A stretch of 64,000 bases of DNA from Haematococcus lacustris. Its lineage: Eukaryota; Chlorophyta; Chlorophyceae; Chlamydomonadales; Haematococcaceae. Both the position numbers and the translations under genes were made by a program. Shown piece after piece: positions 8,522-19,969 of this stretch (position 1 is its first letter; each line of letters starts with the position of its first letter). The stretch lies in NCBI GenBank assembly GCA_030144725.1, contig JASKMD010000004.1:4074060-4138059 (forward strand), given 5' to 3'. The notes beneath the pieces were generated by a model that did not search any database, was not told where the DNA came from, and was given only the letters and a program-made list of their open reading frames with translations.

Positions 8522-10712
8522 GTGGGTGCCCTTATTGCCTTGTTAGAGGAGGTCATGGCTGTCAAGCAGGCTGCTGAGCAAGGCACACACCCTGACTCCA
8601 TCAACCGCTTTGTGCATGACATCATATCACGGGCTGCGGGCAGTGCGGGGATGCTCAAGCCAAGGCTCTGCCCATTGGCGCGTCTTGACAAGCACACCAC
8701 AGTTAAGCCTGCCTGGTTTGACCAGTCATGCAAGGAGGCTAAAGCCGCACTCTGGCAGGCTCTGCGTAGCGGGGAGGCCTTGCACCTTTACAGGGCTAGA
8801 AAGCAGGCCTACAAGAGGCTGGTTGCTAGAGCTAAGTCTGCGTGGTCCAAGCATAGAGCTGCCAAGCTCCTAGACATGCTCAAGCACAACCCTGGGGATG
8901 CACTCAAGATGCTCCGAGTCAAGCCCGCACGCTAGCAGTCCATGGTTCCCATTGACAAGTGGCATCAGCATCTGCAGGCCTATTTCACAACCACCACTAC
9001 GACACATGAAGCACCCGATGTGATCCCTGAGCCAGCCAGGACCAGGCAAGCTGTGCTTGCCCATTTGCAAGCCGTCCCTCTTGGGAGAGGCAGACTTCAC
9101 TCTGTCCCTGCCCCTGCCCCTGTCACAACACATCCGCCTGCCTATGAGCTGCCCCATCTTGACAACATCACATCCATTGTTCAAGCACAACTACGTGAGC
9201 TCAACAATGACACAGCACCTGGCCTGGAGCCCCCTTTATCAAGCACGCTGGCACAGTTGAGGAGGGTGTTACCACATACTTGTTGCTCCCTCTGCTTGCC
9301 ACATGGTTTCACAGCATGATGCGCACTGGGAAGCAGCTTGGAAGGTAGTTAGAATCAGCCCCCTCTTCAAGGACACAGACCCCACAGATCCCAACAAGTA
9401 CAGAATGCTTGCTGTGAGTAGTGTGTTGTACCGCCTGTATGCTAACGTCTTGCGGCACGTGCTGACTGCCTGGTGCATGACACACAAAGTGCTGCCAGCT
9501 GAGCAGTTTGGATTCATCCCGGGACGCAGCACCATGCAACCCATGTTTATTCTGCGCCATCTTGTCCACGCTCAAAAGGCTAGCGCAGATGCCAAGCACC
9601 GCAAGCTTTTCACTGCCTTCATTGACTTCAAACAGGCCTATGACCACATATCTCGACAACAATTGTGGGAGCACTTGCGGGTGGGGGTTCAGCTGCCACA
9701 GCCCTTGCTTGCCTGCCTGGAGGGTCTGTATAGGGATCATAGATGGCCCCCACCGCACCCCCCCAGTGACTCCGGACCAAGGTGTCAAGCAAGGCTGCCC
9801 CATCAGCCCACTCTTGTTTGCTCTCTATGTTCACGACATTAGTAAGGAGTTCCTGGGTCCTGTTGATGCTGTGAGGGTGCAAGGCACACCTGTCACCCAC
9901 TTGATGTATGCTGATGACCTGACCCTGGTGAGCACCTCGTCCCACGGGCTGCAGCGGCTGGTCTGCCAGCTACAAAGCTCATGCAGACAGGAAACACCTT
10001 ACAGTCAATCTGGGCAAGTCAAAGGTGATGGTCTTCAATGGCAACTCACAAGCTGCAGCACCTAGCCTGTGGTGACAGAGTTCAAGTACTTAGGCATGCA
10101 ATTCAATCCCAGCGCCACCCCTGCTTTTGCTGCCACTCATATGAGGGCTGGCATGATCCTCGCCATGCGCCAGGCGTGCAAGCGTGCTAGAGAGTATGGG
10201 GTCCTACATGATCCATTAGCCCTGTGTCACCTCATCAGAGCGTTTGTGCTCCCCTTGGGGCCGTATGGCAGCCAGGTATGGGGCACTGCATTCCTTGGGC
10301 ATAGTGTGCAACTCTCCAACCCAGTGCAAACACGCATGCTCAGCTTTCTCATGTTTGCTGCCGGGGTACGTAGCTCATTGTCAGGCCCGATGAGTTAGGG
10401 TTGCATGCAAGTTCTGGAACACTGCCAAACTATCCCACAGTGACCTGCTAATGAGGGTCATCAAGGCAGATGTGGAGTTAGGCAGGATTTGTCAGGCCAG
10501 TTGGAGTGTTCAGTTCCAGCTGGCCGCCAGAGAGCGGATGGGGGGTGAGTTTACCTTGAGCCCGGACATGGTCCTAGGCACCAAGGCTATGGAAGTCAAG
10601 TGGTTCGAGAGGTGGGGGAGGCGTTGGGTTGGGTTTAAGGGAGACCCTAGACTGCCCGATACATTGCATCGGGAGCGATGTTCGTATGCTACTAGGGTGC
10701 GGTTCCTCCGCT
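8522..10712 (+). pseudogene. LINE reverse transcriptase, frameshifted, copy 1
   Basis: The frame at 8522-8935 carries the linker typical before LINE RT (KPAWFDQSCKEAKAALW). From 9345 the RT core is visible: ISPLFKDTDPTDPNKYRMLA, then EQFGFIPGRSTMQP and FIDFKQAYDHI. A frameshift near 9750, in a C-rich run, moves the core into the frame with GVKQGCPISPLLF and MYADDLTLVS (catalytic YADD near 9908-9919). Another shift lies near 10060 before EFKYLGMQFN. At least two frameshifts make it inactive, and both are present in copy 2. Confidence 0.8.
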
Positions 10713-11843
10713 TAATATTAACTTAATAGCTTAATTAAATTAAGGCCGGTCGTATTAAGTTCCTTAAGTAGTAGATAGTGGAAGCGCCGGTAGTTTTAGG
10801 CGCCCTAAAAACGCGAGGCCGAGGCGCTGGAGCGTAACAGCTCGAGACCGAAGCCAGCAGCCGCGGAGCGTAGCGACGCGGCTGCTGGCTGAGGTCGAGA
10901 GCTGTTACGCTCCAGAGCCGAGGCCGAGTGTTTTTGGGGGCCTAAAACGCCCCGGGCGCTTCCACTATCTAATTTAGTTCCGTTTTAGGTGCGTTCTGGC
11001 TACATTCTGTGCGGCGAAGCCGCACTTCTGGAGCAACACTTTGTTTTGGAGCGAAGGGCGGGGCGTGGTAGCACCATACGCGACTTGCAACGGTAGCCAG
11101 TTTGAACCAGCTATGCACTTTTCTAAAATGGTCCGCGTCCCGCGTTTTTAAGAGCATAATAGGGAACTAAGTCTCTTAAAAAGCAGGCTATTAACTATTA
11201 TAACGCATGAAAACGGAATTAAGTGTATTAAGTGGCTTCTTTTTGACCCACACTGCTATGAGTGCAGCTGTGCAACCCCAGCGCACGGGTCGCAACTGTA
11301 ATCGCCTCACATTGGCACTTTCAGCCGGCAGGCACGCGGGCAGGCAGCAACATATGCCAACAAGCCGTTGTGGCTCCGGAACAGCTGTATTACAGCAAAT
11401 CGGCTATGACTGGGTCGCTGGGGCCCGGCCCCGCAGTGGACCGCGACCAAATTGCACAAAGACGCGATTTGGTTGGTGTTGCATCTGCGTACCCAGAAAA
11501 AGCCAGTGGTGTGGTTCTTAAGCACAAATGATGCGAGATGAGCAAAGTTGCTCTCTAGTAACTAGTGCACAAACGGTAATACCGCGAGCAAACACTAAAC
11601 GGTTGTGTGCTTGTGTGTGTAGTGAGGAATAGCTATCGCGTACCCAGTAAAGGGGTCGATGCACTTTTTAGGCAGGACCACGCCGCGAGCCCGCAGTGGG
11701 GCTACATCAAGCAAGGGGTAGAGCCACGAAGGGTAGAGCGAGAGGCTAGAAAAAGAGAGGTACCAGCGCTTAATATTAAGTGGTTAAGTAGTGAAGTAAG
11801 CGACCTAATACTTAATATGACGCTTAACTAAACTTAATTAAGA
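10712..11843. mobile_element. AT-rich-ended insertion in the LINE (holds the 450-bp element)
   Basis: LINE coding sequence (RVRFLR) stops at about 10710 and resumes at about 11844 (AAACCGCTCCCTATATG). The inserted DNA starts CTTAATATTAACTTAATAGC and ends with a cluster of CTTAATATTAAG and TTAATTAAG motifs near 11770-11842. CCGCT lies on both sides and could be a 5-bp target duplication. No coding sequence is recognised. The exact ends are uncertain; copy 2 has the same insertion without the 450-bp element. Confidence 0.5.
10769..11218. mobile_element. 450-bp foldback element, copy 1 (absent from duplication copy 2)
   Basis: It is flanked by TTAAG at 10764-10768 and 11219-11223. Copy 2 of the tandem duplication has the empty site with one TTAAG (near 18357-18361), so the 455-bp difference is exactly element plus duplication. 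The first 210 bp form a long imperfect palindrome: arms of about 100 nt open with TAGATAGTGGAAGCGCC and close with its inverse, and the centre is GCAGCCGCGGAGCGTAGCGA. The other 240 bp have no frame. A second copy lies at 38118-38493 plus 45195-45273. Confidence 0.8.
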
Positions 11844-12235
11844 AACCGCTCCCTATATGCTACATGGTACAAGCATGGGGACGGCATTGGCATCAATCAC
11901 ATGTTTAACAGACAGCTGCTTAACAACTGCTTAACATATAGCTCTCTACAGAAGTTCGCACGAGCTTGACTAGGTTTAAGTTAGGCAACAGCGGTCTAGG
12001 GGTGGAGAAGGCTCGGTTTGAGGGGGTAACTTTCATTGATCGCACATGCACTAGATGCACAGAGGGGGTAGTGGATGACGCCATGCATTTCATCTTTGAG
12101 TGACCTTCCACGAGTTCCATCAGGGAGCAGCCGGAGTTTGCCTTGACTTTACGGAACAACAATGATAACTTGCATGAATTCATGTTGAGCCAATATGCAC
12201 CTTTGTTTGTGCACCTTGCTTTGAAGTGCGTTACA
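11844..12235 (+). pseudogene. LINE C-terminal zinc-finger region, copy 1
   Basis: Translated fragments give RSLYATWYKHG, then EGVTFIDRTCTRC followed by VVDDAMHFIFE near 12030-12100. This fits the CxxC...H end of L1-type ORF2 proteins, but the last Cys is not seen and a stop follows. It continues the reverse transcriptase frame interrupted at 10712. Confidence 0.6.
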
Positions 12236-12789
12236 GAAAGTCCCGAACCCCTAGAGGGGGAGGGCGGCCTAGCAGCCTAACGGCTGACGGCTTAAGCGGT
12301 GTAAGCCACATCATCGAAGGTGGCGAAAGTGGTGATTATGCATACCCGACCAGTGGGATAAAGACACATAGAGGCGGGCATGTCACTTTCTTTCCTCAGG
12401 GGTACCTTTGCTTTGATTCTGATAGTGTATGCACTAATGTTACAGAAAGCAAGGAGAATAACATGTTGTGCCCCATGCTACACTTCTAAATAGCACAACC
12501 CGTCACTGTGCATTGGACGAAGTCTCCTTGATGACCTCGAATCGACTGGGAGTATCCAACACATTGAGGCATGTCATGCCTGCAGCCAGTTTGCGAGCAC
12601 ATCAAGTGAGTTGTTGACATGGATTGCATGGCACTCAACACACCACACACCAGCTTTCAGGTGCCACTCACCAGCACATGCTGCCAATGCCATGAACAGG
12701 ATAGCAAGCATCCCCTCCAACCATCGGACTTGGGTCTACAAGTAGGTGTAAGGCTTGACATTCCGTGTTAGCTGTCAAGCCACCGTTAG
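12236..12789. other. Unassigned 3' segment of the duplicated unit
   Basis: Nothing recognisable is seen. It may be the LINE 3' untranslated region plus flanking DNA. Some TGTTACAG-like words occur but no LTR structure. Confidence 0.4.
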
Positions 12790-13013
12790 CTTTGGAAGAA
12801 GAGGAGAACGAGACGACGGTCGGCTCAAGACTCTGGTTTCATAGTTCCTAGCATGCTTTGCATGGAGCTCGTTGCATTTGCTTGTCTGTTGCATGTAGCT
12901 TGAAGCAAGACTGTTACTACCTGCCTGTCATAGCCTGCTTGCTCTGTGATCGCATGACTGTTTTTCCCAGACACTAGAAGCTCCGGGACGTAGCTCTTTG
13001 GAGTGGGGGAGAG

Positions 13014-13363
13014 TGTTACAGTTCAACTTCAGACCTGGTATGCATGAGCTTTGAATGCGCTTGCAAGTCTTTTTAGCCTTGCATGCGTGAGATGTGAATT
13101 TCGGTTTACTTAAGCTGAGGCCAGGCAGGATTCGGGTTTCGCGGAGGATGGCCTTCATACAGACTACTCGGGATCACTGGTTAGAGAGCTGAGAAGAATG
13201 TAGAGACATGTAAGGATGTACCCTGGCTACTCGATGTCTGAAGCGCGCTACTTCCGGTGTACGAAAGCATCAGCAACAGCCACTAAGCAGCCACTACCAC
13301 TGTCGGAATAGATTCTGGCTCCGTCGCCAGCCATGTATACTGCTGCCCCGGCTATACTCTAAC
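13014..13363 (+). repeat. LTR of gypsy family C/D, duplicated copy
   Basis: Counterpart of 5421-5770 at offset 7593; no differences were noticed. Confidence 0.8.
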
Positions 13364-14882
13364 CGGTTTTCTTGCAACCGCGCAGCACGGCGTCACCCGT
13401 CGGCGCTGGGTGTTCCATTCAGCCCTTCGCTCCTCGCGTTGTTTGGCTGGAGGGGTCCTAGGACCTGCGCTGGCATGAACAGCAGCGATGAACAGCAGCG
13501 CGGAGCTCACCGGACTGCACAGTTGCAGCGGACCACACCACAACTACGAACGAACCTTGGCTTTCAATCGGAAGGGGTTCTTGCTCCGCGGCACTGGGCC
13601 GCTTCCTCGGAGGCATTGCGCCACTAGGCTCATACCTACTAACACCTGCTGAGCTCGTACTTATACCCAGGAGACGATGTCACTCACTCTCGCACTTCCA
13701 GAGGGCACCTCCAAAGGGCCCTGGCCGGCTGGGGGGCTCAGGGCATGGGAGAGGGTCGGGGCTGGGGACTGGGGAGCTGACTATATTGCTAGAAAAGGCC
13801 ACCGCCCGTCGCACTGCGCATCGCGTGAATGGCCTTAAGCATGACACCACCTCAGTCAATTTCACAGGTATTAGGAGGCTGGTGGCCGAGCATGATGTCA
13901 TCGCTCTGTGCGAGACACGCAGCAGTAGGATAGCGGAGTTCATGCAGCATGCGCCCACCCATAGTGCCTTTCACACTACTGTTTCACGTCAGGGGGTGCC
14001 GGGCCAGGGGGTGGCCCTTCTGCTGCGCAAGGAGCTAGCCAGGCACGCCAGGCTATGGCGCACCTGTAGTGCCATGCAGCTGCTTTGGGTCAGGCTGGCA
14101 GGGTGTGTGTGGGCTTGAGGGCGATGTGTTGCTGGCTGTGGGCTCACAATGTCTCCGAGCACTTCAACCACTTGCTGCTAGAGCTCCAAGAGGCTAAATT
14201 ACACACACCACGTGTCCTCCTGAATAAGGTCCTCCGGAATAAGGTCATGAGCGCTGTGAGGCCCTCACGGTTGACAAGTTGACCCTGAGCATGTAATTGA
14301 TGGCATGCAGCCAGCAGGGGGGATCAGAGGCGAGGGGGAGAGGAGCCAGGTGCAACTCAGGCACAGCAGGGGCGCTGCCCCCCAAACCCTAACCCACGAG
14401 CTAGGCATCAGCCAAGCAAAGTCAGCTCACCTGGCCAGCTGCTGCTGCCTCTGTTGTTGCTGCTATACCTGGCCTTACACATGTGTGCCAATGTGTCTTG
14501 CTATATGTGGCTGCATGTCCTCCTGATGGGTGACCTGAACTCTCATTTAGGCAAGCTAAGCGAGATAGGTGACCTCCATGGCTGGTCTATGCTGCGGGTC
14601 TCCCTGCTGCCAGGCTGGACTGATGGACTATGGCCTCAGCTTCAGACTGCAGTGTCCCATTGCAGTGTCCCATGGCAGCGTCACACAACCGTGTATTTTC
14701 AACGGGAAACCCAAGTTGCTTGCAGAGGCCACCGCCCGTCTTAATGCGCATCGCGTGATGGCTAAGATAAAGCACAAGAAGGACCCGGGAAAGAAACAGA
14801 AAGGTTCGTGTCCCCAGCCGACTGTGAGATCCGTGAGTTACGCGCTGTGTGATAACCCGTCGCTCCTGTTGGTTCCATCGCA

Positions 14883-15476
14883 GTGTCTCGTTCCGCCCAA
14901 GGCAAGCAACGCCAGGATCGTCGGGATGGCTGGACCACGCGTCGACGTCAGGTGACGGCCCCGCCTTATGTGTCCCCAAGGCCTGCAGGCTGGAAGCCCC
15001 CAGCAGGGCAGGTGGAACAGCGCCTGGTGCGCCCAGCCTGGAGCCAGGAGCGTGACCAGCCAGTGCGGGGCCTGGTGTGGTGCCTGGTAGTGGCCCCCCG
15101 CAAGCCCCCACAGGCCCCACACAGCGGCCAGGCAACCACACAGCCAGCAGCCTCAGAGCCAGGGCCCAGCACTCCCCCTCCAGCCAAGCGCAGCAAGCCG
15201 GCAGCTGAGCCCACCAAGGGCAAGGGCAAGGGCAAGGCTGCCAAGGCAAAGCCAGCCCCACAGCCAGGCAGGTGGCTGGACAGGGACTGCAATGCAGCGC
15301 TGAACATGCAGCGCATTGGGGAGAGCAGGTGGCGGCCGCTGGAGCTGTGCTACTGGCCAGAGCAGGGAGCTCTGCCAGCCAAGGGCAAGGAGTATCCTGG
15401 CCTGGGCTACAAGCGGGTGCGAGACAAGCCCCCCAAGGCCCAGGAGCAGCAGCAGCAGCCTGCTGAGGCACAGTAA
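14883..15476 (+). pseudogene. TnpB/Fanzor-like C-terminal region with RuvC-III motif, copy 2
   Basis: The predicted 197-aa product is identical to that of the frame at 7290-7883, including WLDRDCNAALNMQRIG. It retains the RuvC-III-like motif but lacks RuvC-I and RuvC-II. The identity reflects the tandem duplication, not independent selection. Confidence 0.55.
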
Positions 15477-16114
15477 TGTGTGCCCCCCTTGTTGAGCTGT
15501 TATCAGCTTACAACCAGTGCATGCTTTGTCATGCCAACTCTACACATCGCCCTCGTGGTCAGGCAATAGTGTAGGTGGTAGGCGGGCTCATGTGCCATGT
15601 GCACTGGGTTTACTCCACACAGCCCAATAACACTGTTTGAGTCGGATCTAGTTAGTGGCTGCTAGTGGCTGCTAGTGGCTGCTAGTAGGTACTAGTAGGT
15701 ACTAGCTAGTAGGTACTAGCTCAAATGGAGGCCCTAGTGAGGGACAAGAGGGCTGGTCCATGCTGCGCCCGGAGCTGTGCGTGCCTAGGATTGGCCCAGC
15801 CAAGTCTAACATAGCGGGCAGGGAGCTAGTTGACGTGCTATCAGCTACAGGCCTTGTTGCCACCACCGGCAGGGGACATGGGACAGCGCACCTGCAGAGC
15901 TAGCACTCGCACGGAGCACATCATCATGAGTGAATCGGTTTACTCTTTGAGCCACACATCTTCCTTCCCTGACGCTTGCCATGAGTTTGACAACTCCTCC
16001 ATTACCCTGTCATTCAAGGCACCAGCACAAGCCACTACACCCGTCCACACCTGCAATGCTGACTGCCACACTGGCCCACAGTTCCAATAGAAGCCAGATC
16101 ATGCTGCTCGGTAT

Positions 16115-18305
16115 GTGGGTGCCCTTATTGCCTTGTTAGAGGAGGTCATGGCTGTCAAGCAGGCTGCTGAGCAAGGCACACACCCTGACTCCATCAACCG
16201 CTTTGTGCATGACATCATATCACGGGCTGCGGGCAGTGCGGGGATGCTCAAGCCAAGGCTCTGCCCATTGGCGCGTCTTGACAAGCACACCACAGTTAAG
16301 CCTGCCTGGTTTGACCAGTCATGCAAGGAGGCTAAAGCCGCACTCTGGCAGGCTCTGCGTAGCGGGGAGGCCTTGCACCTTTACAGGGCTAGAAAGCAGG
16401 CCTACAAGAGGCTGGTTGCTAGAGCTAAGTCTGCGTGGTCCAAGCATAGAGCTGCCAAGCTCCTAGACATGCTCAAGCACAACCCTGGGGATGCACTCAA
16501 GATGCTCCGAGTCAAGCCCGCACGCTAGCAGTCCATGGTTCCCATTGACAAGTGGCATCAGCATCTGCAGGCCTATTTCACAACCACCACTACGACACAT
16601 GAAGCACCCGATGTGATCCCTGAGCCAGCCAGGACCAGGCAAGCTGTGCCTGCCCATTTGCAAGCCGTCCCTCTTGGGAGAGGCAGACTTCACTCTGTCC
16701 CTGCCCCTGCCCCTGTCACAACACATCCGCCTGCCTATGAGCTGCCCCATCTTGACAACATCACATCCATTGTTCAAGCACAACTACGTGAGCTCAACAA
16801 TGACACAGCACCTGGCCTGGAGCCCCCTTTATCAAGCACGCTGGCACAGTTGAGGAGGGTGTTACCACATACTTGTTGCTCCCTCTGCTTGCCACATGGT
16901 TTCACAGCATGATGCGCACTGGGAAGCAGCTTGGAAGGTAGTTAGAATCAGCCCCCTCTTCAAGGACACAGACCCCACAGATCCCAACAAGTACAGAATG
17001 CTTGCTGTGAGTAGTGTGTTGTACCGCCTGTATGCTAACGTCTTGCGGCACGTGCTGACTGCCTGGTGCATGACACACAAAGTGCTGCCAGCTGAGCAGT
17101 TTGGATTCATCCCGGGACGCAGCACCATGCAACCCATGTTTATTCTGCGCCATCTTGTCCACGCTCAAAAGGCTAGCGCAGATGCCAAGCACCGCAAGCT
17201 TTTCACTGCCTTCATTGACTTCAAACAGGCCTATGACCACATATCTCGACAACAATTGTGGGAGCACTTGCGGGTGGGGGTTCAGCTGCCACAGCCCTTG
17301 CTTGCCTGCCTGGAGGGTCTGTATAGGGATCATAGATGGCCCCCACCGCACCCCCCCAGTGACTCCGGACCAAGGTGTCAAGCAAGGCTGCCCCATCAGC
17401 CCACTCTTGTTTGCTCTCTATGTTCACGACATTAGTAAGGAGTTCCTGGGTCCTGTTGATGCTGTGAGGGTGCAAGGCACACCTGTCACCCACTTGATGT
17501 ATGCTGATGACCTGACCCTGGTGAGCACCTCGTCCCACGGGCTGCAGCGGCTGGTCTGCCAGCTACAAAGCTCATGCAGACAGGAAACACCTTACAGTCA
17601 ATCTGGGCAAGTCAAAGGTGATGGTCTTCAATGGCAACTCACAAGCTGCAGCACCTAGCATGTGGTGACAGAGTTCAAGTACTTAGGCATGCAATTCAAT
17701 CCCAGCGCCACCCCTGCTTTTGCTGCCACTCATATGAGGGCTGGCATGATCCTCGCCATGCGCCAGGCGTGCAAGCGTGCTAGAGAGTATGGGGTCCTAC
17801 ATGATCCATTAGCCCTGTGTCACCTCATCAGAGCGTTTGTGCTCCCCTTGGGGCCGTATGGCAGCCAGGTATGGGGCACTGCATTCCTTGGGCATAGTGT
17901 GCAACTCTCCAACCCAGTGCAAACACGCATGCTCAGCTTTCTCATGTTTGCTGCCGGGGTACGTAGCTCATTGTCAGGCCCGATGAGTTAGGGTTGCATG
18001 CAAGTTCTGGAACACTGCCAAACTATCCCACAGTGACCTGCTAATGAGGGTCATCAAGGCAGATGTGGAGTTAGGCAGGAGTTGTCAGGCCAGTTGGAGT
18101 GTTCAGTTCCAGCTGGCCGCCAGAGAGCGGATGGGGGGTGAGTTTACCTTGAGCCCGGACATGGTCCTAGGCACCAAGGCTATGGAAGTCAAGTGGTTCG
18201 AGAGGTGGGGGAGGCGTTGGGTTGGGTTTAAGGGAGACCCTAGACTGCCCGATACATTGCATCGGGAGCGATGTTCGTATGCTACTAGGGTGCGGTTCCT
18301 CCGCT
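16115..18305 (+). pseudogene. LINE reverse transcriptase, frameshifted, copy 2
   Basis: Equivalent to 8522-10712. It carries the same frameshifts near 17343 and 17653 and the same GVKQGCPISPLLF and MYADDLTLVS motifs. A few substitutions distinguish it from copy 1 (for example near 16649, 17655 and 18081). Confidence 0.8.
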
Positions 18306-18981
18306 TAATATTAACTTAATAGCTTAATTAAATTAAGGCCGGTCGTATTAAGTTCCTTAAGTGTATTAAGTGGCTTCTTTTTGACCCACACTGCTATGAG
18401 TGCAGCTGTGCAACCCCAGCGCACGGGTCGCAACTGTAATCGCCTCACATTGGCACTTTCAGCCGGCAGGCACGCGGGCAGGCAGCAACATATGCCAACA
18501 AGCCGTTGTGGCTCCGGAACAGCTGTATTACAGCAAATCGGCTATGACTGGGTCGCTGGGGCCCGGCCCCGCAGTGGACCGCGACCAAATTGCACAAAGA
18601 CGCGATTTGGTTGGTGTTGCATCTGCGTACCCAGAAAAAGCCAGTGGTGTGGTTCTTAAGCACAAATGATGCGAGATGAGCAAAGTTGCTCTCTAGTAAC
18701 TAGTGCACAAACGGTAATACCGCGAGCAAACACTAAACGGTTGTGTGCTTGTGTGTGTAGTGAGGAATAGCTATCGCGTACCCAGTAAAGGGGTCGATGC
18801 ACTTTTTAGGCAGGACCACGCCGCGAGCCCGCAGTGGGGCTACATCAAGCAAGGGGTAGAGCCACGAAGGGTAGAGCGAGAGGCTAGAAAAAGAGAGGTA
18901 CCAGCGCTTAATATTAAGTGGTTAAGTAGTGAAGTAAGCGACCTAATACTTAATATGACGCTTAACTAAACTTAATTAAGA
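18305..18981. mobile_element. AT-rich-ended insertion in the LINE, copy 2 (empty for the 450-bp element)
   Basis: Same insertion as 10712-11843 but 455 bp shorter. The sequence TATTAAGTTCCTTAAGTGTATTAAG near 18346-18370 is the uninterrupted target of the 450-bp element. No gene is seen. Confidence 0.5.
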
Positions 18982-19927
18982 AACCGCTCCCTATATGCTA
19001 CATGGTACAAGCATGGGGACGGCATTGGCATCAATCACATGTTTAACAGACAGCTGCTTAACAACTGCTTAACATATAGCTCTCTACAGAAGTTCGCACG
19101 AGCTTGACTAGGTTTAAGTTAGGCAACAGCGGTCTAGGGGTGGAGAAGGCTCGGTTTGAGGGGGTAACTTTCATTGATCGCACATGCACTAGATGCACAG
19201 AGGGGGTAGTGGATGACGCCATGCATTTCATCTTTGAGTGACCTTCCACGAGTTCCATCAGGGAGCAGCCGGAGTTTGCCTTGACTTTACGGAACAACAA
19301 TGATAACTTGCATGAATTCATGTTGAGCCAATATGCACCTTTGTTTGTGCACCTTGCTTTGAAGTGCGTTACAGAAAGTCCCGAACCCCTAGAGGGGGAG
19401 GGCGGCCTAGCAGCCTAACGGCTGACGGCTTAAGCGGTGTAAGCCACATCATCGAAGGTGGCGAAAGTGGTGATTATGCATACCCGACCAGTGGGATAAA
19501 GACACATAGAGGCGGGCATGTCACTTTCTTTCCTCAGGGGTACCTTTGCTTTGATTCTGATAGTGTATGCACTAATGTTACAGAAAGCAAGGAGAATAAC
19601 ATGTAGTGCCCCATGCTACACTTCTAAATAGCACAACCCGTCACTGTGCATTGGACGAAGTCTCCTTGATGACCTCGAATCGACTGGGAGTATCCAACAC
19701 ATTGAGGCATGTCATGCCTGCAGCCAGTTTGCGAGCACATCAAGTGAGTTGTTGACATGGATTGCATGGCACTCAACACACCACACACCAGCTTTCAGGT
19801 GCCACTCACCAGCACATGCTGCCAATGCCATGAACAGGATAGCAAGCATCCCCTCCAACCATCGGACTTGGGTCTACAAGTAGGTGTAAGGCTTGACATT
19901 CCGTGTTAGCTGTCAAGCCACCGTTAG
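18982..19927 (+). pseudogene. LINE C-terminal region and 3' segment, copy 2
   Basis: Counterpart of 11844-12789, with the CTRC and DDAMHFIFE zinc-finger remnant near 19180-19240 followed by unassigned DNA. One difference (TTG to TAG near 19603) was noticed. Confidence 0.6.
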
Positions 19928-19969
19928 TCGGAACCAATATGCCCCTCGGGTTCCTGCTGCATGACCTAC

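Larger units (their letters stand above)
6235..12235 (+). mobile_element. Decayed L1-like LINE, copy 1, with nested insertions
   Basis: Endonuclease, reverse transcriptase and C-terminal zinc-finger segments occur in the canonical LINE order, all on the plus strand. The body is broken by a Fanzor-like segment (about 7010-8125) inside the endonuclease and by an AT-rich-ended insertion (about 10712-11843) before the C-terminal segment. There are several frameshifts. No poly(A) tail or target duplication could be seen, so the ends are approximate. All lesions except the 450-bp element are shared with copy 2 and therefore precede the duplication. Confidence 0.75.
5197..12789 (+). repeat. 7.6-kb tandem duplication, copy 1
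   Basis: This 7593-bp unit recurs immediately downstream (12790-19927). All features align at a constant offset of 7593 up to 10763, then 7138 because copy 1 has 455 extra bases. By eye only about six single-base differences are seen. Both copies begin with CTTTGGAAGAAGAGG; the junction shares only AG or TAG, so it is not a transposon boundary. The unit contains the end of a gypsy remnant with its LTR, a decayed LINE and a Fanzor-like fragment. Confidence 0.9.
13828..19373 (+). mobile_element. Decayed L1-like LINE, copy 2
   Basis: Same organisation as 6235-12235: endonuclease pieces, Fanzor-like segment, frameshifted reverse transcriptase, AT-rich insertion (here without the 450-bp element) and C-terminal zinc-finger piece. 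Shared frameshifts show that the LINE was already dead when duplicated. Confidence 0.75.
12790..19927 (+). repeat. 7.6-kb tandem duplication, copy 2 (7138 bp)
   Basis: This is a direct repeat of 5197-12789, lacking the 450-bp foldback element and one TTAAG. It abuts copy 1 without spacer and ends at the motif CAAGCCACCGTTAG, the same bases that precede the junction at 12789. After it the sequence enters an intron of the host gene at 19970-21037. Near identity points to a very recent duplication or an assembly of two haplotypes in tandem. Confidence 0.9.
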
